Of a DNA stretch of 64,000 bases, positions 10,097-19,706 are shown one piece after another (positions within the stretch are counted from its first letter, which is position 1; every line of letters starts with the position of its first letter). This stretch comes from Aquabacterium sp. NJ1 (GTDB lineage Bacteria > Pseudomonadota > Gammaproteobacteria > Burkholderiales > Burkholderiaceae_C), in NCBI RefSeq assembly GCF_000768065.1, contig NZ_JRKM01000001.1, positions 3,950,001-4,014,000 of the forward strand. The letters run 5' to 3'. The position numbers and the translations under genes were made by a program. The notes under the pieces are model-generated. The model ran no database searches and was not told the DNA's origin. It saw only the letters and a list, made by a program, of their open reading frames with translations.

Positions 10097-10132
10097 CCTT
10101 GAAAAACGTGATGAACTCACGGCTTTTCAAGG
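10097..10132. repeat. Inverted repeat in the leader region of the giant gene
   Basis: A 36-base near-perfect hairpin lies in the 231-bp gap between the giant gene and the glycine-zipper gene. Outer arms CCTTGAAAA / TTTTCAAGG enclose inner arms CGTGA / TCACG and a five-base loop, with a small bulge between them. It has no following T-run in either direction, so an intrinsic terminator is not well supported. An operator or a 5'-leader structure of the giant-gene mRNA is possible. Apart from this I see nothing definite in the gap, and no convincing promoter. Confidence 0.55.
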
Positions 10133-10183
10133 CTGCCAGTCCGCCTGCATGCTGCACTGGCCTGAAGGCCTCAGTCTGGCACC

Positions 10184-10843
10184 TCAATCCCAGTGGCGGT
10201 GGCGTCGCCAGCCTCGGTCATCTTCATCGTCGTTGTCATAGGGATCAGGGCTCGGCGCATAAGCCACGGGGGCCACGGCCACGGGTGCGGCAGGCGCGGC
10301 CACGGCCGGTGTCAGCGTCACTTGCAGCGGGATGGTGGCACCAGGCTCCTGCGCCATCTGCGTGCTGAAACGCTGGCCGGCATATTCGTAGACCACGCTG
10401 TAGGCCACCACGCGGTTTTCGTAGGCGGACTGCTGCTCGCACCGGCGCACCGTGCTGGCGTTGCCTGGCCGGCCATTGACCTCAACCTGGTTGCCCAGGA
10501 TGGCGCCACCAAAGATGCCCAGGCCGGTGGTCAAGGCCCGGCCAGAGCCTTTGCCGATCGCATTGCCCATGGCGCCGCCCGCGATGGCCCCCATCAAGGC
10601 GCCTGCACCGGACGAGCGTGGCGGCTCCTGGCGCATCTCGTCATAACAGACCTGGCGTGGCACGGGCACCTGCCCGATCACCGGCGTGGCCGACACCACC
10701 CTGGCCTGCACCGTCAGCGAAGTGGTGCTGGGGCTGCCCACCACCTCGCCCACACGTGGGCCGGCGCTGGCCGCCGTGGCCGCCAGCAGGCTGCTCAAGG
10801 CCAGGGCAAGGGTGCGGCAGGTGGGTGTGAATCGGGTGTGCAT
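10184..10843 (-). CDS. Glycine-zipper (SlyB/17 kDa-type) outer-membrane protein
   Basis: 219 residues from ATG 10843, chosen because AGGAG sits seven bases upstream and a signal peptide follows directly (TLALALSSLLAATAASA). The centre has a glycine-zipper two-helix segment (ALMGAIAGGAMGNAIGKGSG then GIFGGAILGNQ), as in the 17 kDa antigen/SlyB family. The C-terminus is Pro/Ala-rich and ends in an Asp-rich then Arg/His-rich tail (NDDEDDRGWRRHRHWD). There is no lipobox cysteine at the signal-peptide end, so it is more likely periplasmic or outer-membrane inserted than a lipoprotein. The family is thought to stabilise the outer membrane; the exact role here is unknown. It is divergent from argG, with a 192-bp shared upstream region. 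Confidence 0.75.
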   Translation of the reverse strand: MHTRFTPTCRTLALALSSLLAATAASAGPRVGEVVGSPSTTSLTVQARVVSATPVIGQVPVPRQVCYDEMRQEPPRSSGAGALMGAIAGGAMGNAIGKGSGRALTTGLGIFGGAILGNQVEVNGRPGNASTVRRCEQQSAYENRVVAYSVVYEYAGQRFSTQMAQEPGATIPLQVTLTPAVAAPAAPVAVAPVAYAPSPDPYDNDDEDDRGWRRHRHWD

Positions 10844-11035
10844 GCTGATCTCCTGGTGAACGCGCGAACCTGCTGGTGCGCTCCAGCACTCAACGGGCAT
10901 GCGCCCACCCTGGTCGACCAGGGGCACGTGAAGTTTGCGTAAAGCCACTTGAAACGGGTGCGATGGCAGCCAGGGCAGCCTTACAGCGTACACAGCGTAA
11001 AATCCACGGTTTCGTCTCTATCCACCGATTCGACC

Positions 11036-12475
<1,440 letters not shown>

Positions 12476-12486
12476 GCACGTTGAAC

Positions 12487-12520
12487 AGGCCGGGGCGCGA
12501 GCCTCGGCCTTTTATATTTT
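12487..12520 (+). terminator. Intrinsic terminator after argG
   Basis: Stem AGGCCGGGGC / GCCTCGGCCT (one G-T pair) with a four-base loop, followed by TTTATATTTT. It begins 11 bases after the argG stop and ends 13 bases before ppnP, so ppnP is read either by read-through or from a promoter inside this short gap. Confidence 0.75.
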
Positions 12521-12533
12521 TGGAGACTCTCTC

Positions 12534-12851
12534 ATGACCACCACCACCCTGGCCGGCACCGTTGCCACCCAAGCCAATGTGTACTTTGACGGCAAGTGCG
12601 TCTCGCACACCGTGACCCTGGCGGACGGCGTTCGCAAGTCTGTTGGCGTGATCCTGCCTGCTGCGCTGACCTTCAATACCGGCGCACCCGAGATCATGGA
12701 AACCGTGGCCGGCCGTTGCAGCATCAAGCTCAAGGGCGAGACCGAATGGAAGAGCTACGGCCCGGGCGAAAGCTACAACGTGCCTGGCAACTCCTCGTTT
12801 GAGATCAAGGTGGAAGGCGAGCCTTACCACTACATCTGCCATTTCGGTTGA
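12534..12851 (+). CDS. ppnP: Pyrimidine/purine nucleoside phosphorylase
   Basis: 105 residues, the usual size of the PpnP (YaiE, DUF1255) family of small single-domain cupin enzymes. These split nucleosides with phosphate into free base and ribose-1-phosphate. Family-typical segments are VYFDGKCVSHTV, SVGVILPA, TFNTGAPEIMETVAG and YGPGESYNVPGNSSFEI. The ATG at 12534 follows GGAG by eight bases. It stands alone between two terminators. It could salvage bases that feed the uracil pathway encoded at 26-30.6 kb, but that link is inference. Identification rests on whole-length resemblance. Confidence 0.9.
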   Translation: MTTTTLAGTVATQANVYFDGKCVSHTVTLADGVRKSVGVILPAALTFNTGAPEIMETVAGRCSIKLKGETEWKSYGPGESYNVPGNSSFEIKVEGEPYHYICHFG

Positions 12852-12879
12852 TTCCGCACGCTTCCCCAAGGGGGAGCAC

Positions 12880-12909
12880 AAAAAAGGCCGCACGGTGTGC
12901 GGCCTTTTT
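12880..12909. terminator. Bidirectional intrinsic terminator
   Basis: AAAAAA, stem GGCCGCAC / GTGCGGCC with a two-base loop, then TTTTT. The A-run before and the T-run after make it usable in both directions, serving ppnP (+) and the minus-strand gene ending at 12950. Confidence 0.85.
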
Positions 12910-12949
12910 GCTTGGGGCGGGTAGTCCGCCTGACGTGGGCAAGGCCCGC

Positions 12950-13438
12950 TCAGAACTTCGGCTCCGGCATGTCATCCGCCGTCATGGGCTTGCAGTCCAT
13001 GGTGATGGTGCCCAGCGAGTCGTCGTTGAAGTCCAGCAACTCGCCTTCCAGCTCGGCCGTCTGGCGGTCCACCGACAGGCGGATGGTGGCCAGGCGCTTG
13101 AGGTTGGGCTGCCACACCACCCATTGCCCGTGCACCCAGTCGTTGTAGTAATGGGTGCCCGGTTGGGGCAGCTTGTAGACCATGGCGTACACCATGGGCG
13201 AAGCCTTGTACTTCAGGCGCTCACCCACGGGCAGCACGTTGGAGCGCTGGATCAGGGCGGTTTCATTGCTGTCCCGCATGGCCAGGTCCAGCGTGGCGGC
13301 CTTGCCCTTGCCATTGGCGTTGAGCTTGCCCGCGCAGTTCAGGAACAGGTTGAACTCGGCCGCGCCGGCTTGCTGCGTAGCCCCATAAAGGGCCAGCGTG
13401 GCCACAGCCAGATGAACAAGGCGGCGCGCAGCGGTCAT
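12950..13438 (-). CDS. Exported protein of unknown function, partner of CsgG-like lipoprotein
   Basis: 162 residues from ATG 13438, with GAGG directly upstream and a signal peptide (LVHLAVATLALYGATQQAGA, cleavage after AGA). The mature part, about 135 residues, has no motif I recognise. It contains two cysteines that could pair (NLFLNCAGKL and ITMDCKPM), several aromatic beta-strand-like stretches (AMVYKLPQPGTHYYNDWVHG) and an acidic, Pro-rich end (MPEPKF). It lies 10 bp downstream of the CsgG-family gene and is almost surely co-transcribed with it, so it may be a periplasmic accessory of that lipoprotein. Function unknown. Confidence 0.75.
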   Translation of the reverse strand: MTAARRLVHLAVATLALYGATQQAGAAEFNLFLNCAGKLNANGKGKAATLDLAMRDSNETALIQRSNVLPVGERLKYKASPMVYAMVYKLPQPGTHYYNDWVHGQWVVWQPNLKRLATIRLSVDRQTAELEGELLDFNDDSLGTITMDCKPMTADDMPEPKF

Positions 13439-13448
13439 CCTCGTCACC

Positions 13449-14345
13449 TTACTTCTTCTTCGTCGTGGACTTTGTGCTTGGCTTGGCGTCGAGTTCCTTG
13501 GACGCCGGCGTGTCACCACCTTGAACGCCCAGACGGCCACCGGTGCCCAGGCCACCCTTGACCGTCTGCGCCTTGTAGCGGCGCAGCGCCTTGACCATCT
13601 GGTTGTACGAGTCGGCAAACGCCGCCACGATCACCTTGCCCTGGGGCGTCTTGGCGTAACCGCCACCGCCGCCAAAGCCGCCACCGCCAAAGGCCGCGCC
13701 GAACAAGCCGAAGTCAAAGTTCTTGGCCGTGCCTTCGGCCGCCGCGATCTGCACGCCCGAGCGGTTGTCGATCAGCAGCAAGGTGGTGGAGGCCTCGTTG
13801 CGGCCCACGCTGCCGGCAATGGCGCCCAGCATGCCCAGTGCACCGCCGCCGCCAAAGGCGCTGCCGCCACCGGTCTTGCCCGAGAACTGGATGGCCGGGC
13901 TCATGGTGTAATCCGCCGCGACCATCTGGCCCTTCTGGAAGTTGCTGCCGGCGCGGCTTTCTTCGCCGCGGGCGAACTCGCGCTCGCGCATCATGTTGTT
14001 GAGGCTCTTGCCGCGCTCCACGATCACGAAGCAGTTGCTTTGCTGGATCATCAGGCGCAGCACGGGCACCGTCGAGCCCAACTGGTGGTCGCGCAACTGG
14101 TAGTACCAGGGGGCGTTGGTGTCTTCCTCGATGGCCAGGGTGCCCAGGGTCTCGGGGCAGCTTTCCAGCTGGGAGTTCTGGCCATCGGCGCTTTCGCCAC
14201 CGGCCGCACCACTGACCACGCCCTTGTTGTCGCCCAGCGTGGGCGCCGTCGAGGCACAGCCAGCCAGAACGGCCGCAACGACCGCGGCACCGAGCAGGGA
14301 AAGGGACCAGCGCGACGCGGCGCGCACGTGGGTAGCAGAACGCAT
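13449..14345 (-). CDS. CsgG/HfaB-family outer-membrane lipoprotein
   Basis: 298 residues from ATG 14345 (GGAGG eight bases upstream). The signal peptide ends in lipobox LAGC. The body matches the CsgG/HfaB family: a YQLRDHQLGSTVPVLRLMIQ-like region, CFVIVERGKSLNNMMRERE, VAADYTMSPAIQFS, and TTLLLIDNRSGVQIAAAEGT. CsgG proteins form oligomeric outer-membrane export channels for curli; HfaB anchors holdfast. Two Gly-rich inserts (GKTGGGSAFGGGGALG and FGGGGFGGGGG) are unusual. The C-terminus is Lys/Thr/Ser-rich (KSTTKKK). No curli subunit gene is nearby, so this is a CsgG relative of unknown cargo. First gene of a two-gene operon. Confidence 0.85.
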   Translation of the reverse strand: MRSATHVRAASRWSLSLLGAAVVAAVLAGCASTAPTLGDNKGVVSGAAGGESADGQNSQLESCPETLGTLAIEEDTNAPWYYQLRDHQLGSTVPVLRLMIQQSNCFVIVERGKSLNNMMREREFARGEESRAGSNFQKGQMVAADYTMSPAIQFSGKTGGGSAFGGGGALGMLGAIAGSVGRNEASTTLLLIDNRSGVQIAAAEGTAKNFDFGLFGAAFGGGGFGGGGGYAKTPQGKVIVAAFADSYNQMVKALRRYKAQTVKGGLGTGGRLGVQGGDTPASKELDAKPSTKSTTKKK

Positions 14346-14462
14346 GGGCAGACCTCCGAAATTCGATGGCCGCAGTATAGGTCGCACGCCGGTTTCCGCC
14401 TCTCCCTAGCAAGGGTGGTGTGTTGCAGGGCGGCTTCGGCGCGCAGGGCGGGGTGCCAGCCC

Positions 14463-15515
14463 TCAGACCACCACCGGCTCGGGCTCCAGCCGGATGCCGA
14501 ATCGCCCGTACACGCTTTCCTGGATGGCCCGCGCCAGGGTGACCACCTCGGCCCCGCTGGCCCCGCCACGGTTGACCAGCACCAGCGCCTGGCGCTCGTA
14601 CACGCCGGCCCGGCCGATGGACTTGCCCTTCCAGCCACAGGCATCGATCAGCCAGCCAGCGGCCAGCTTGTAAGTGCCGTCGTCCATCGGGTAGTGCACG
14701 ATCTCGGGGTCACGGCCGATGATGTCGCGGCATTGTTCGGCCGACACCACGGGGTTCTTGAAAAAGCTGCCCGCGTTGCCGATCACGGCGGGGTCGGGCA
14801 GCTTGGCGCGGCGCACGTCGCAGACCCAGTCGAAGATCTGGCGGGCGTCAGGGTGGATGTTGGCCGTCTCGGCGATCTTGCGCTCCAGCTCCATGTAGCC
14901 GAGCACCGGCTGCCAGGGGCGGGGCAGGCGCAGGCGTACCTTGGTGATCACGCTCTTGCCGCCCAGGCGCTGTTTGAACACGCTGTCGCGGTAACCGAAG
15001 TGGCACTGCGCCGCATCGAGCGTCACGGTGCGGCCCGTGATCATGTCCACCGCGTCCAGCGATTCGAAGCGGTCCTTCAACTCCACGCCGTAAGCGCCGA
15101 TGTTCTGCACCGGCGCCGCGCCCACCGTGCCGGGGATCAGCGCCATGTTCTCCAGGCCGGGCAGGCCCTGCTCCAGGCACCATTGCACGGTGTCGTGCCA
15201 GGATTCGCCCGCGCCCACCTCCACGATCCACGCGTCTTCACGCGTTTCCAGCAAGCGCCGGCCCTTGATCTCGATCTTGAGCACGCACAGGTCCACATCC
15301 TGCGTGAGCACCAGGTTGCTGCCGCCCCCCAGGATGAACTTGGGCGCGCGGCCCAGCTCCGGGTCATTGACCACCTTCTTGGCGTCTGCCTCGGAGGCAA
15401 TGCGCACCAGCGTTTGGGCGCTTGCGGGCAGGCCGAAAGTGTTGAAAGCACGCAGGCTGGCCCCCCGTTCAATCACGAGAGAAGAGGGGGGTGGGACGGC
15501 GGCTGGCGTGTGCAT
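14463..15515 (-). CDS. murB: UDP-N-acetylenolpyruvoylglucosamine reductase
   Basis: FAD enzyme that reduces UDP-GlcNAc-enolpyruvate to UDP-MurNAc in peptidoglycan synthesis, in the cytoplasm. Start ATG 15515 gives 350 residues (E. coli MurB 342). Visible are the FAD-binding segment [28 protein letters not shown], the substrate loop [11 protein letters not shown] and the catalytic region NAGSFFKNP. It has the extra Tyr-loop of type I MurB. Much longer in-frame extension exists upstream (to 16139), but that sequence is antisense to yajQ. It is divergent from yajQ with only 31 bp between starts and has no Shine-Dalgarno. A -10-like GAAAAT ends six bases before the ATG. Confidence 0.95.
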   Translation of the reverse strand: MHTPAAVPPPSSLVIERGASLRAFNTFGLPASAQTLVRIASEADAKKVVNDPELGRAPKFILGGGSNLVLTQDVDLCVLKIEIKGRRLLETREDAWIVEVGAGESWHDTVQWCLEQGLPGLENMALIPGTVGAAPVQNIGAYGVELKDRFESLDAVDMITGRTVTLDAAQCHFGYRDSVFKQRLGGKSVITKVRLRLPRPWQPVLGYMELERKIAETANIHPDARQIFDWVCDVRRAKLPDPAVIGNAGSFFKNPVVSAEQCRDIIGRDPEIVHYPMDDGTYKLAAGWLIDACGWKGKSIGRAGVYERQALVLVNRGGASGAEVVTLARAIQESVYGRFGIRLEPEPVVV

Positions 15516-15546
15516 GGCAGAATTTTCGCAGACAAAGGAGAAATTC

Positions 15547-16038
15547 ATGCCCAGTTTTGACACCGTGCTCGATCCCAATCTGGTCGAAGTTCGCAATGCG
15601 GTCGACCAGACCACCAAGGAAATTGGCACGCGCTTCGATTTCAAAGGCACCAGCGCCGCCATCGAATTCAAGGAAAAAGAGAAGGAAATCACCATCCTGG
15701 GTGACAGCGACTTCCAGCTCGACCAGGTGCGCGACATCCTCAACAACAAGCTCACCAAGCGCCAGGTCGACATCCGCTTCCTGGACATCGGCAAGGCCGA
15801 GAAGATCGGCGGCGACAAGGTCAAGCAGGTCATCAAGCTCAAGGCCGGCATCGAGGCCGAGCTGGCCAAAAAAATCACGAAGCTGATCAAGGACAGCAAA
15901 TTGAAGGTCACGGCCAGCATCCAGGGTGATACCGTGCGGGTGCAGGGCGCCAAGCGTGACGACCTGCAGGCGGCCATGGCCCTGATGAAGAAGGACCTGA
16001 CGGAAGCGCCGCTGACCTTCAACAATTTCCGCGACTGA
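15547..16038 (+). CDS. yajQ: YajQ-family nucleotide-binding protein
   Basis: 163 residues, full family length, starting [20 protein letters not shown] after AAAGGAGA. YajQ proteins (DUF520) have two ferredoxin-like folds. Xanthomonas and Pseudomonas members have been reported to bind cyclic di-GMP and influence transcription and virulence; others bind nucleotides or tRNA. Family segments seen are [28 protein letters not shown] and the C-terminal [14 protein letters not shown] ending ([10 protein letters not shown]). It is a single gene divergent from murB. The regulatory role here is inference from the family. Confidence 0.93.
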   Translation: MPSFDTVLDPNLVEVRNAVDQTTKEIGTRFDFKGTSAAIEFKEKEKEITILGDSDFQLDQVRDILNNKLTKRQVDIRFLDIGKAEKIGGDKVKQVIKLKAGIEAELAKKITKLIKDSKLKVTASIQGDTVRVQGAKRDDLQAAMALMKKDLTEAPLTFNNFRD

Positions 16039-16060
16039 TTCATTTCGGTGCGGTTTCGGT

Positions 16061-16798
16061 ATGCAGCCGGCAACAAAACAGGGAGATCAGGCCGTGCAGA
16101 TGGAATCCAGGCAATTGAGCGGGCGCGCTGTGGCCCCATGGGGGGCGCGGCGCGTGGCGCTTGCGGTGGCCCTGGCGTTCGGCGGCGGTGTGATGCCGCT
16201 GACAGCGCTGGCGCAAAGCGTGGCCATGACCGGCGGCATGGGCAGCAAAGCCCTGCTGGTGGTCAATGGTGGGGCGCCCAAGGCCTTGGCGGCGGGTGAC
16301 ACCTACCAGGGCGTCAAGGTCCTGAGCGTGAGTGCAGACCAGGCGGCCGTCGAGGTCGCGGGCAAGCGCCAGACCGTGCACCTGGGTGAGGCACCCGTCA
16401 GCATTGGCGGATCAGGCGGTGGTGCCAATGGCACGCAGATCGTGCTGTCGGCCGTGTCAGGCGGGCACTTTGTGACCCAGGGCCAGGTCAATGGCAAGTC
16501 CACGAGCTTCATGGTGGACACGGGCGCCACCTCCGTGGCCATGGGGGCCGACGAGGCCCGCCGCATGGGCATCAAGTTCGAGGATGGCGCCAAGTTTTAT
16601 GGCAGCACCGCCAATGGCACGGTGGTGGGTTACCGCGTGAGCCTGACTTCCGTGCGCATCCAGGATGTCGAGGTGTTCAATGTGGAGGCCGCCGTGCTGC
16701 CCATGCCCATGCCGCACATCCTGCTGGGCAACTCGTTCCTGACGCGTTTCCAGATGAAGCGCGACAACGACACGCTGACCTTGACCAAGCGCTATTGA
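16061..16798 (+). CDS. Retropepsin-like clan AA aspartic protease, exported
   Basis: 245 residues from ATG 16061; ATG 16100 is an alternative that starts nearer the signal peptide (VALAVALAFGGGVMPLTALA). The C-terminal half is a retropepsin-like domain of the TIGR02281 type. The catalytic triplet is D153-T154-G155 in FMVDTGATSVAMG, there is a conserved ADEARRMGI, and the closing ILLGNSFLTRF supplies the hydrophobic-Gly motif. Only one DTG is present, so it would act as a dimer. Bacterial members are periplasmic or membrane-anchored proteases of mostly unknown substrate. It follows yajQ by 22 bp and may be co-transcribed. It converges with the next gene across 9 bp. Confidence 0.85.
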   Translation: MQPATKQGDQAVQMESRQLSGRAVAPWGARRVALAVALAFGGGVMPLTALAQSVAMTGGMGSKALLVVNGGAPKALAAGDTYQGVKVLSVSADQAAVEVAGKRQTVHLGEAPVSIGGSGGGANGTQIVLSAVSGGHFVTQGQVNGKSTSFMVDTGATSVAMGADEARRMGIKFEDGAKFYGSTANGTVVGYRVSLTSVRIQDVEVFNVEAAVLPMPMPHILLGNSFLTRFQMKRDNDTLTLTKRY

Positions 16799-16807
16799 GC
16801 CAGGGCG

Positions 16808-17671
16808 TCAGGCTGCGTACTGCGCGCGGCTGCCCTGGCGTTCGCGCGCCTGGCCACTGAGTTGCGCCAGCTCCACCGGGTCATGGGCGCAAAACAGCGT
16901 GACGTCCCGGCCGTGTTGCTGCTTGAGTTCGCGCAGGCGCAACTGGTTGGCCATGCGGCTGGCGCCGTCCATCTGCACCATGCTCTGGAACACACGCAGG
17001 CCGATGGGGCAGTGGCGCTCGTCCACGTCCATCTCGCCCCGGAAGAAGTAGGCATCGCCACAGTGCAGCAGCCAGCCATCGTCGCCACGCACGGCCACGC
17101 CGCAGTGGCCTTGGGTGTGGCCGGTGAGTGGCACCAGCAGCACTTCCTCATCGGTGTCGGGCAAGGCGCGGGCGGCTTCGAAGCCCATCCAGCGCTCACC
17201 CTCCACGTTGTGCGGTGACCATTTCGGGCCATGCGCCCATTGCGCCGGGATGTAGCGGCTCTTTTCCTTCAAGCTGGGCCGTGTCAGTGCAGCCTGCAAC
17301 TCCTTGGCGTACACATGCACCTCGGCTTGTGGGAAGTCGCCCAACGCGCCGACATGGTCCAGATCGAGGTGGGTGGGCACGATGTGGCGCACATCGCGCG
17401 GGTCCAGCCCCAGCTCGCGGATCTGGTAGAGCGCGGTTTCCGACATCACCAGCTTGGGCCTGACCATCGCGTTGAAACCAAAGCCCAGGCGCGAAGGGTT
17501 GCTCACATCGGCGGTGCCCAAGCCGGTGTCCACCAGGATCAGGCCATGACGCCCTTCGATCAGCAGGCAGTGGCAGCACATATTGGCCGGGGCCAGCCAG
17601 CCGCCTTCGCCGCTCAACAGGCGTCGCCCCAGAGGGCACATCGACCCGCAATTCAGATGGTGAACTTTCAT
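16808..17671 (-). CDS. MBL-fold metallo-hydrolase, lactonase-like
   Basis: 287 residues from ATG 17671 with GAAGGG upstream. The metallo-beta-lactamase fold shows LILVDTGLGTAD, then THLDLDHVG (H101, D103, D105, H106), GHTQGHCGV, HCGDAYFF and a late FCAHDPVEL. The layout resembles the N-acyl-homoserine-lactonase/quorum-quenching group, but the usual HxHxDH is HxDxDH: the second metal-ligand His is Asp. Many MBL hydrolases of unknown substrate share this. There are several cysteines near the N-terminus (SMCPLG, NMCCHC). Lactonase activity is only a possibility. Divergent from the pseudouridine synthase. Confidence 0.8.
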   Translation of the reverse strand: MKVHHLNCGSMCPLGRRLLSGEGGWLAPANMCCHCLLIEGRHGLILVDTGLGTADVSNPSRLGFGFNAMVRPKLVMSETALYQIRELGLDPRDVRHIVPTHLDLDHVGALGDFPQAEVHVYAKELQAALTRPSLKEKSRYIPAQWAHGPKWSPHNVEGERWMGFEAARALPDTDEEVLLVPLTGHTQGHCGVAVRGDDGWLLHCGDAYFFRGEMDVDERHCPIGLRVFQSMVQMDGASRMANQLRLRELKQQHGRDVTLFCAHDPVELAQLSGQARERQGSRAQYAA

Positions 17672-17788
17672 GCGTGAACCCTTCGTGCTGATGCTTGCCC
17701 GTCTGTGCTGACGCCAGCGTGGTCATGATGGCAGCACAATGTCGCTTTGGCCAGTAGCTGGCCGTGTCAGTCGGATTCGATTTTTACC

Positions 17789-18526
17789 ATGCCTCCACGT
17801 TCCCGTTTGCCCGCCGGTCACGAGCACCTGGCCCAGATCCTGTTTGCCCAAGGCTTCGGCGCCCGCCGCGAGTGCGAGGGCCTGATCCTGCATGGCCTGG
17901 TGCAGGTCAAGGGCGAAGTGGTGGATGACCCGGACGCAGTCTTCCCGGAAGACCGGCTGGAGCTGGTGGTGGACGGCATGCCCTGGGTGACCCACGTCAA
18001 GGCCCTGATCGTGCTGAACAAGCCGGCGGGCTACGAATGCTCGCTCAAGCCCGGCGCCTGGCCGGGGGTGCACAACCTGTTGCCCGTGCCGCTGCGCCGC
18101 CGCGGCCTGCAGCCTGTCGGCCGGCTGGACCAGGACACCACGGGCCTGCTGCTGATGACCGACGACGGCCCGCTGCTGCACAAGCTCACCTCGCCCAAGC
18201 ACCACGTGCCCAAGGTGTACGAGGTGACCTGCAAGTACCCCGTGACACCTGCCATGTGCGAGAAGCTGCTCAAAGGCGTGGTGCTGGACGATGACCCCAT
18301 GCCGGTCAAGGCCGATGCGGCTGAAGCCGTGGGGGAGGGGGAAACCTGCCATCTGCGGCTGACACTGCTGCAAGGCAAGTACCACCAGGTCAAACGCATG
18401 GTGGCGGCCGTGAGCAACCGCGTCGAAGGCCTGCACCGCAGCCAGATTGGCCGCCTGATCTTGTCGGACGAGTTGGCGTCAGGCCAGTGGCGCTGGCTGG
18501 AAGACCCCAAGCTGGTGTTGCCTTGA
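17789..18526 (+). CDS. rsuA: 16S rRNA pseudouridine synthase, RsuA family
   Basis: Isomerises a uridine in 16S rRNA (position 516 in E. coli) to pseudouridine. 245 residues from ATG 17789; an in-frame TTG at 17747 is less likely. An N-terminal S4-like RNA-binding domain (LAQILFAQGFGARRECEGLI) is followed by the catalytic domain with the active-site GRLDQDTTGLLL (catalytic Asp), ALIVLNKPAGYECS and the family motif LLQGKYHQVKRMVAAV. The last 16 codons overlap the -35 region proposed for ribF. The choice of RsuA over RluE/RluF rests on length and the N-terminal domain. Confidence 0.85.
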   Translation: MPPRSRLPAGHEHLAQILFAQGFGARRECEGLILHGLVQVKGEVVDDPDAVFPEDRLELVVDGMPWVTHVKALIVLNKPAGYECSLKPGAWPGVHNLLPVPLRRRGLQPVGRLDQDTTGLLLMTDDGPLLHKLTSPKHHVPKVYEVTCKYPVTPAMCEKLLKGVVLDDDPMPVKADAAEAVGEGETCHLRLTLLQGKYHQVKRMVAAVSNRVEGLHRSQIGRLILSDELASGQWRWLEDPKLVLP

Positions 18527-18550
18527 GGCAGCCTGCTGGCCGGGCATAAT
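18523..18550 (+). promoter_or_regulatory. Sigma-70-like promoter for ribF
   Basis: TTGAGG (18523-18528), a 16-base spacer and CATAAT (18545-18550). Transcription would start near 18557, two bases before the ribF ATG, giving a leaderless or near-leaderless message. The -35 overlaps the stop codon of the upstream pseudouridine synthase gene. Confidence 0.5.
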
Positions 18551-18558
18551 TTGGGTCT

Positions 18559-19545
18559 ATGCAAGTCTTTCGTGGTTTTCACCATGCGGCGCTCGCCCCG
18601 GCTTGCGCGCTGACCATTGGCAACTTTGACGGTGTGCACCGGGGGCATCAGGCCATGCTGGCCTTGTTGCGCAGCGAGGCCCAGCACCGAGGGGTGCCCA
18701 GCACCGTGCTGACCTTCGAGCCGCACCCGCGCGACTATTTCGCCCAGCTGGCCGGCAAGCCGGAGATCGCGCCTGCGCGCATCGCCACGCTGCGCGACAA
18801 GCTGTCCGAGCTGGAGCGCTGCGGGGTGGACCAGGTCGTGATCCTGCGCTTTGACCGCACATTTGCCAGCCAGAGCCCGGACGACTTCATCAACAATGTG
18901 CTGGTCAAGGGCCTGAACGCGCGTTACGTGCTGGTGGGCGATGACTTCCGCTTTGGCGCCAAACGCGCGGGTGACTACAACCTGCTGGACGCCGCCGGCA
19001 ACGACCACGGCTTCGACGTGGCCCGCATGATGAGCTACGAGGTGCACGGCACCCGGGTGTCGTCCTCGGTGGTGCGTGATGCCATGGCGGCAGGCGACAT
19101 GGCCCGTGTCGAGCAGATGCTGGGGCGCCCCTACACCGTCAGCGGCCACGTGATCCACGGTGCCAAGCTGGGCCGCAGCCTGGATTGCCGCACGCTCAAC
19201 GTGCGCTTCGGCCATGAAAAACCGGCCACCACGGGCATCTTCGTGGTCCGCACCCATGGCCTGGCCGACCACCCGATCGAAGGCGTGGCCAGCCTGGGCG
19301 TGCGCCCCACGGTGGAAGACGCCGGGCGCGTCCTGCTGGAGGTCCATTGCTTTGAATGGCCCTCGCATCTGGGAACCGAGGGGGGCTACGGTAAAATCGT
19401 GCGCGTGGAACTCCTGCACAAACTCCGAGATGAAGCCCGTTATGACGGGCTGGACGCCTTGCAGGCCGCCATCCACAAGGACATCGCCGATGCGAAGTCC
19501 TTCTTCCAGGCTCAGCGCCGTCAGACCACGCGCGACCGAATTTGA
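18559..19545 (+). CDS. ribF: Bifunctional riboflavin kinase / FAD synthetase
   Basis: Phosphorylates riboflavin to FMN and adenylylates FMN to FAD. 328 residues, usual length. The N-terminal FAD-synthetase domain shows TIGNFDGVHRGHQAML and VLTFEPHPRDYF, with the family loop LVGDDFRFGAKRAGD. The C-terminal kinase domain (about 190-310) shows TVSGHVIHGAKLGRSL, the GVASLGVRPTVE loop and LEVHCFEWPSHLG. It heads the conserved ribF-ileS-lspA cluster; ileS begins 161 bp downstream, so ileS may have its own promoter. No Shine-Dalgarno before the ATG. Confidence 0.96.
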   Translation: MQVFRGFHHAALAPACALTIGNFDGVHRGHQAMLALLRSEAQHRGVPSTVLTFEPHPRDYFAQLAGKPEIAPARIATLRDKLSELERCGVDQVVILRFDRTFASQSPDDFINNVLVKGLNARYVLVGDDFRFGAKRAGDYNLLDAAGNDHGFDVARMMSYEVHGTRVSSSVVRDAMAAGDMARVEQMLGRPYTVSGHVIHGAKLGRSLDCRTLNVRFGHEKPATTGIFVVRTHGLADHPIEGVASLGVRPTVEDAGRVLLEVHCFEWPSHLGTEGGYGKIVRVELLHKLRDEARYDGLDALQAAIHKDIADAKSFFQAQRRQTTRDRI

Positions 19546-19706
19546 CGCTCACCGTCTGACCGAAACCGAGCCTGGCCGCTTTCCCCGCCGCTTTTTTCGC
19601 CTTTCAAGGCAGCGTGCGTGGTGCGCGGCTCACCTGATTCCCAGGAACCCGATGGCAACGGGGCCAGATGTGGCCGCCCTGTCGTGTTCCTTTGCCGAGA
19701 ACGATC

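Noticed and set aside
13521..15560. 679-codon plus-strand frame
   Set aside because: It lies antisense to the CsgG-like gene and murB, whose proteins are clearly recognisable; its translation is Ala/Gly/His-rich without family features.
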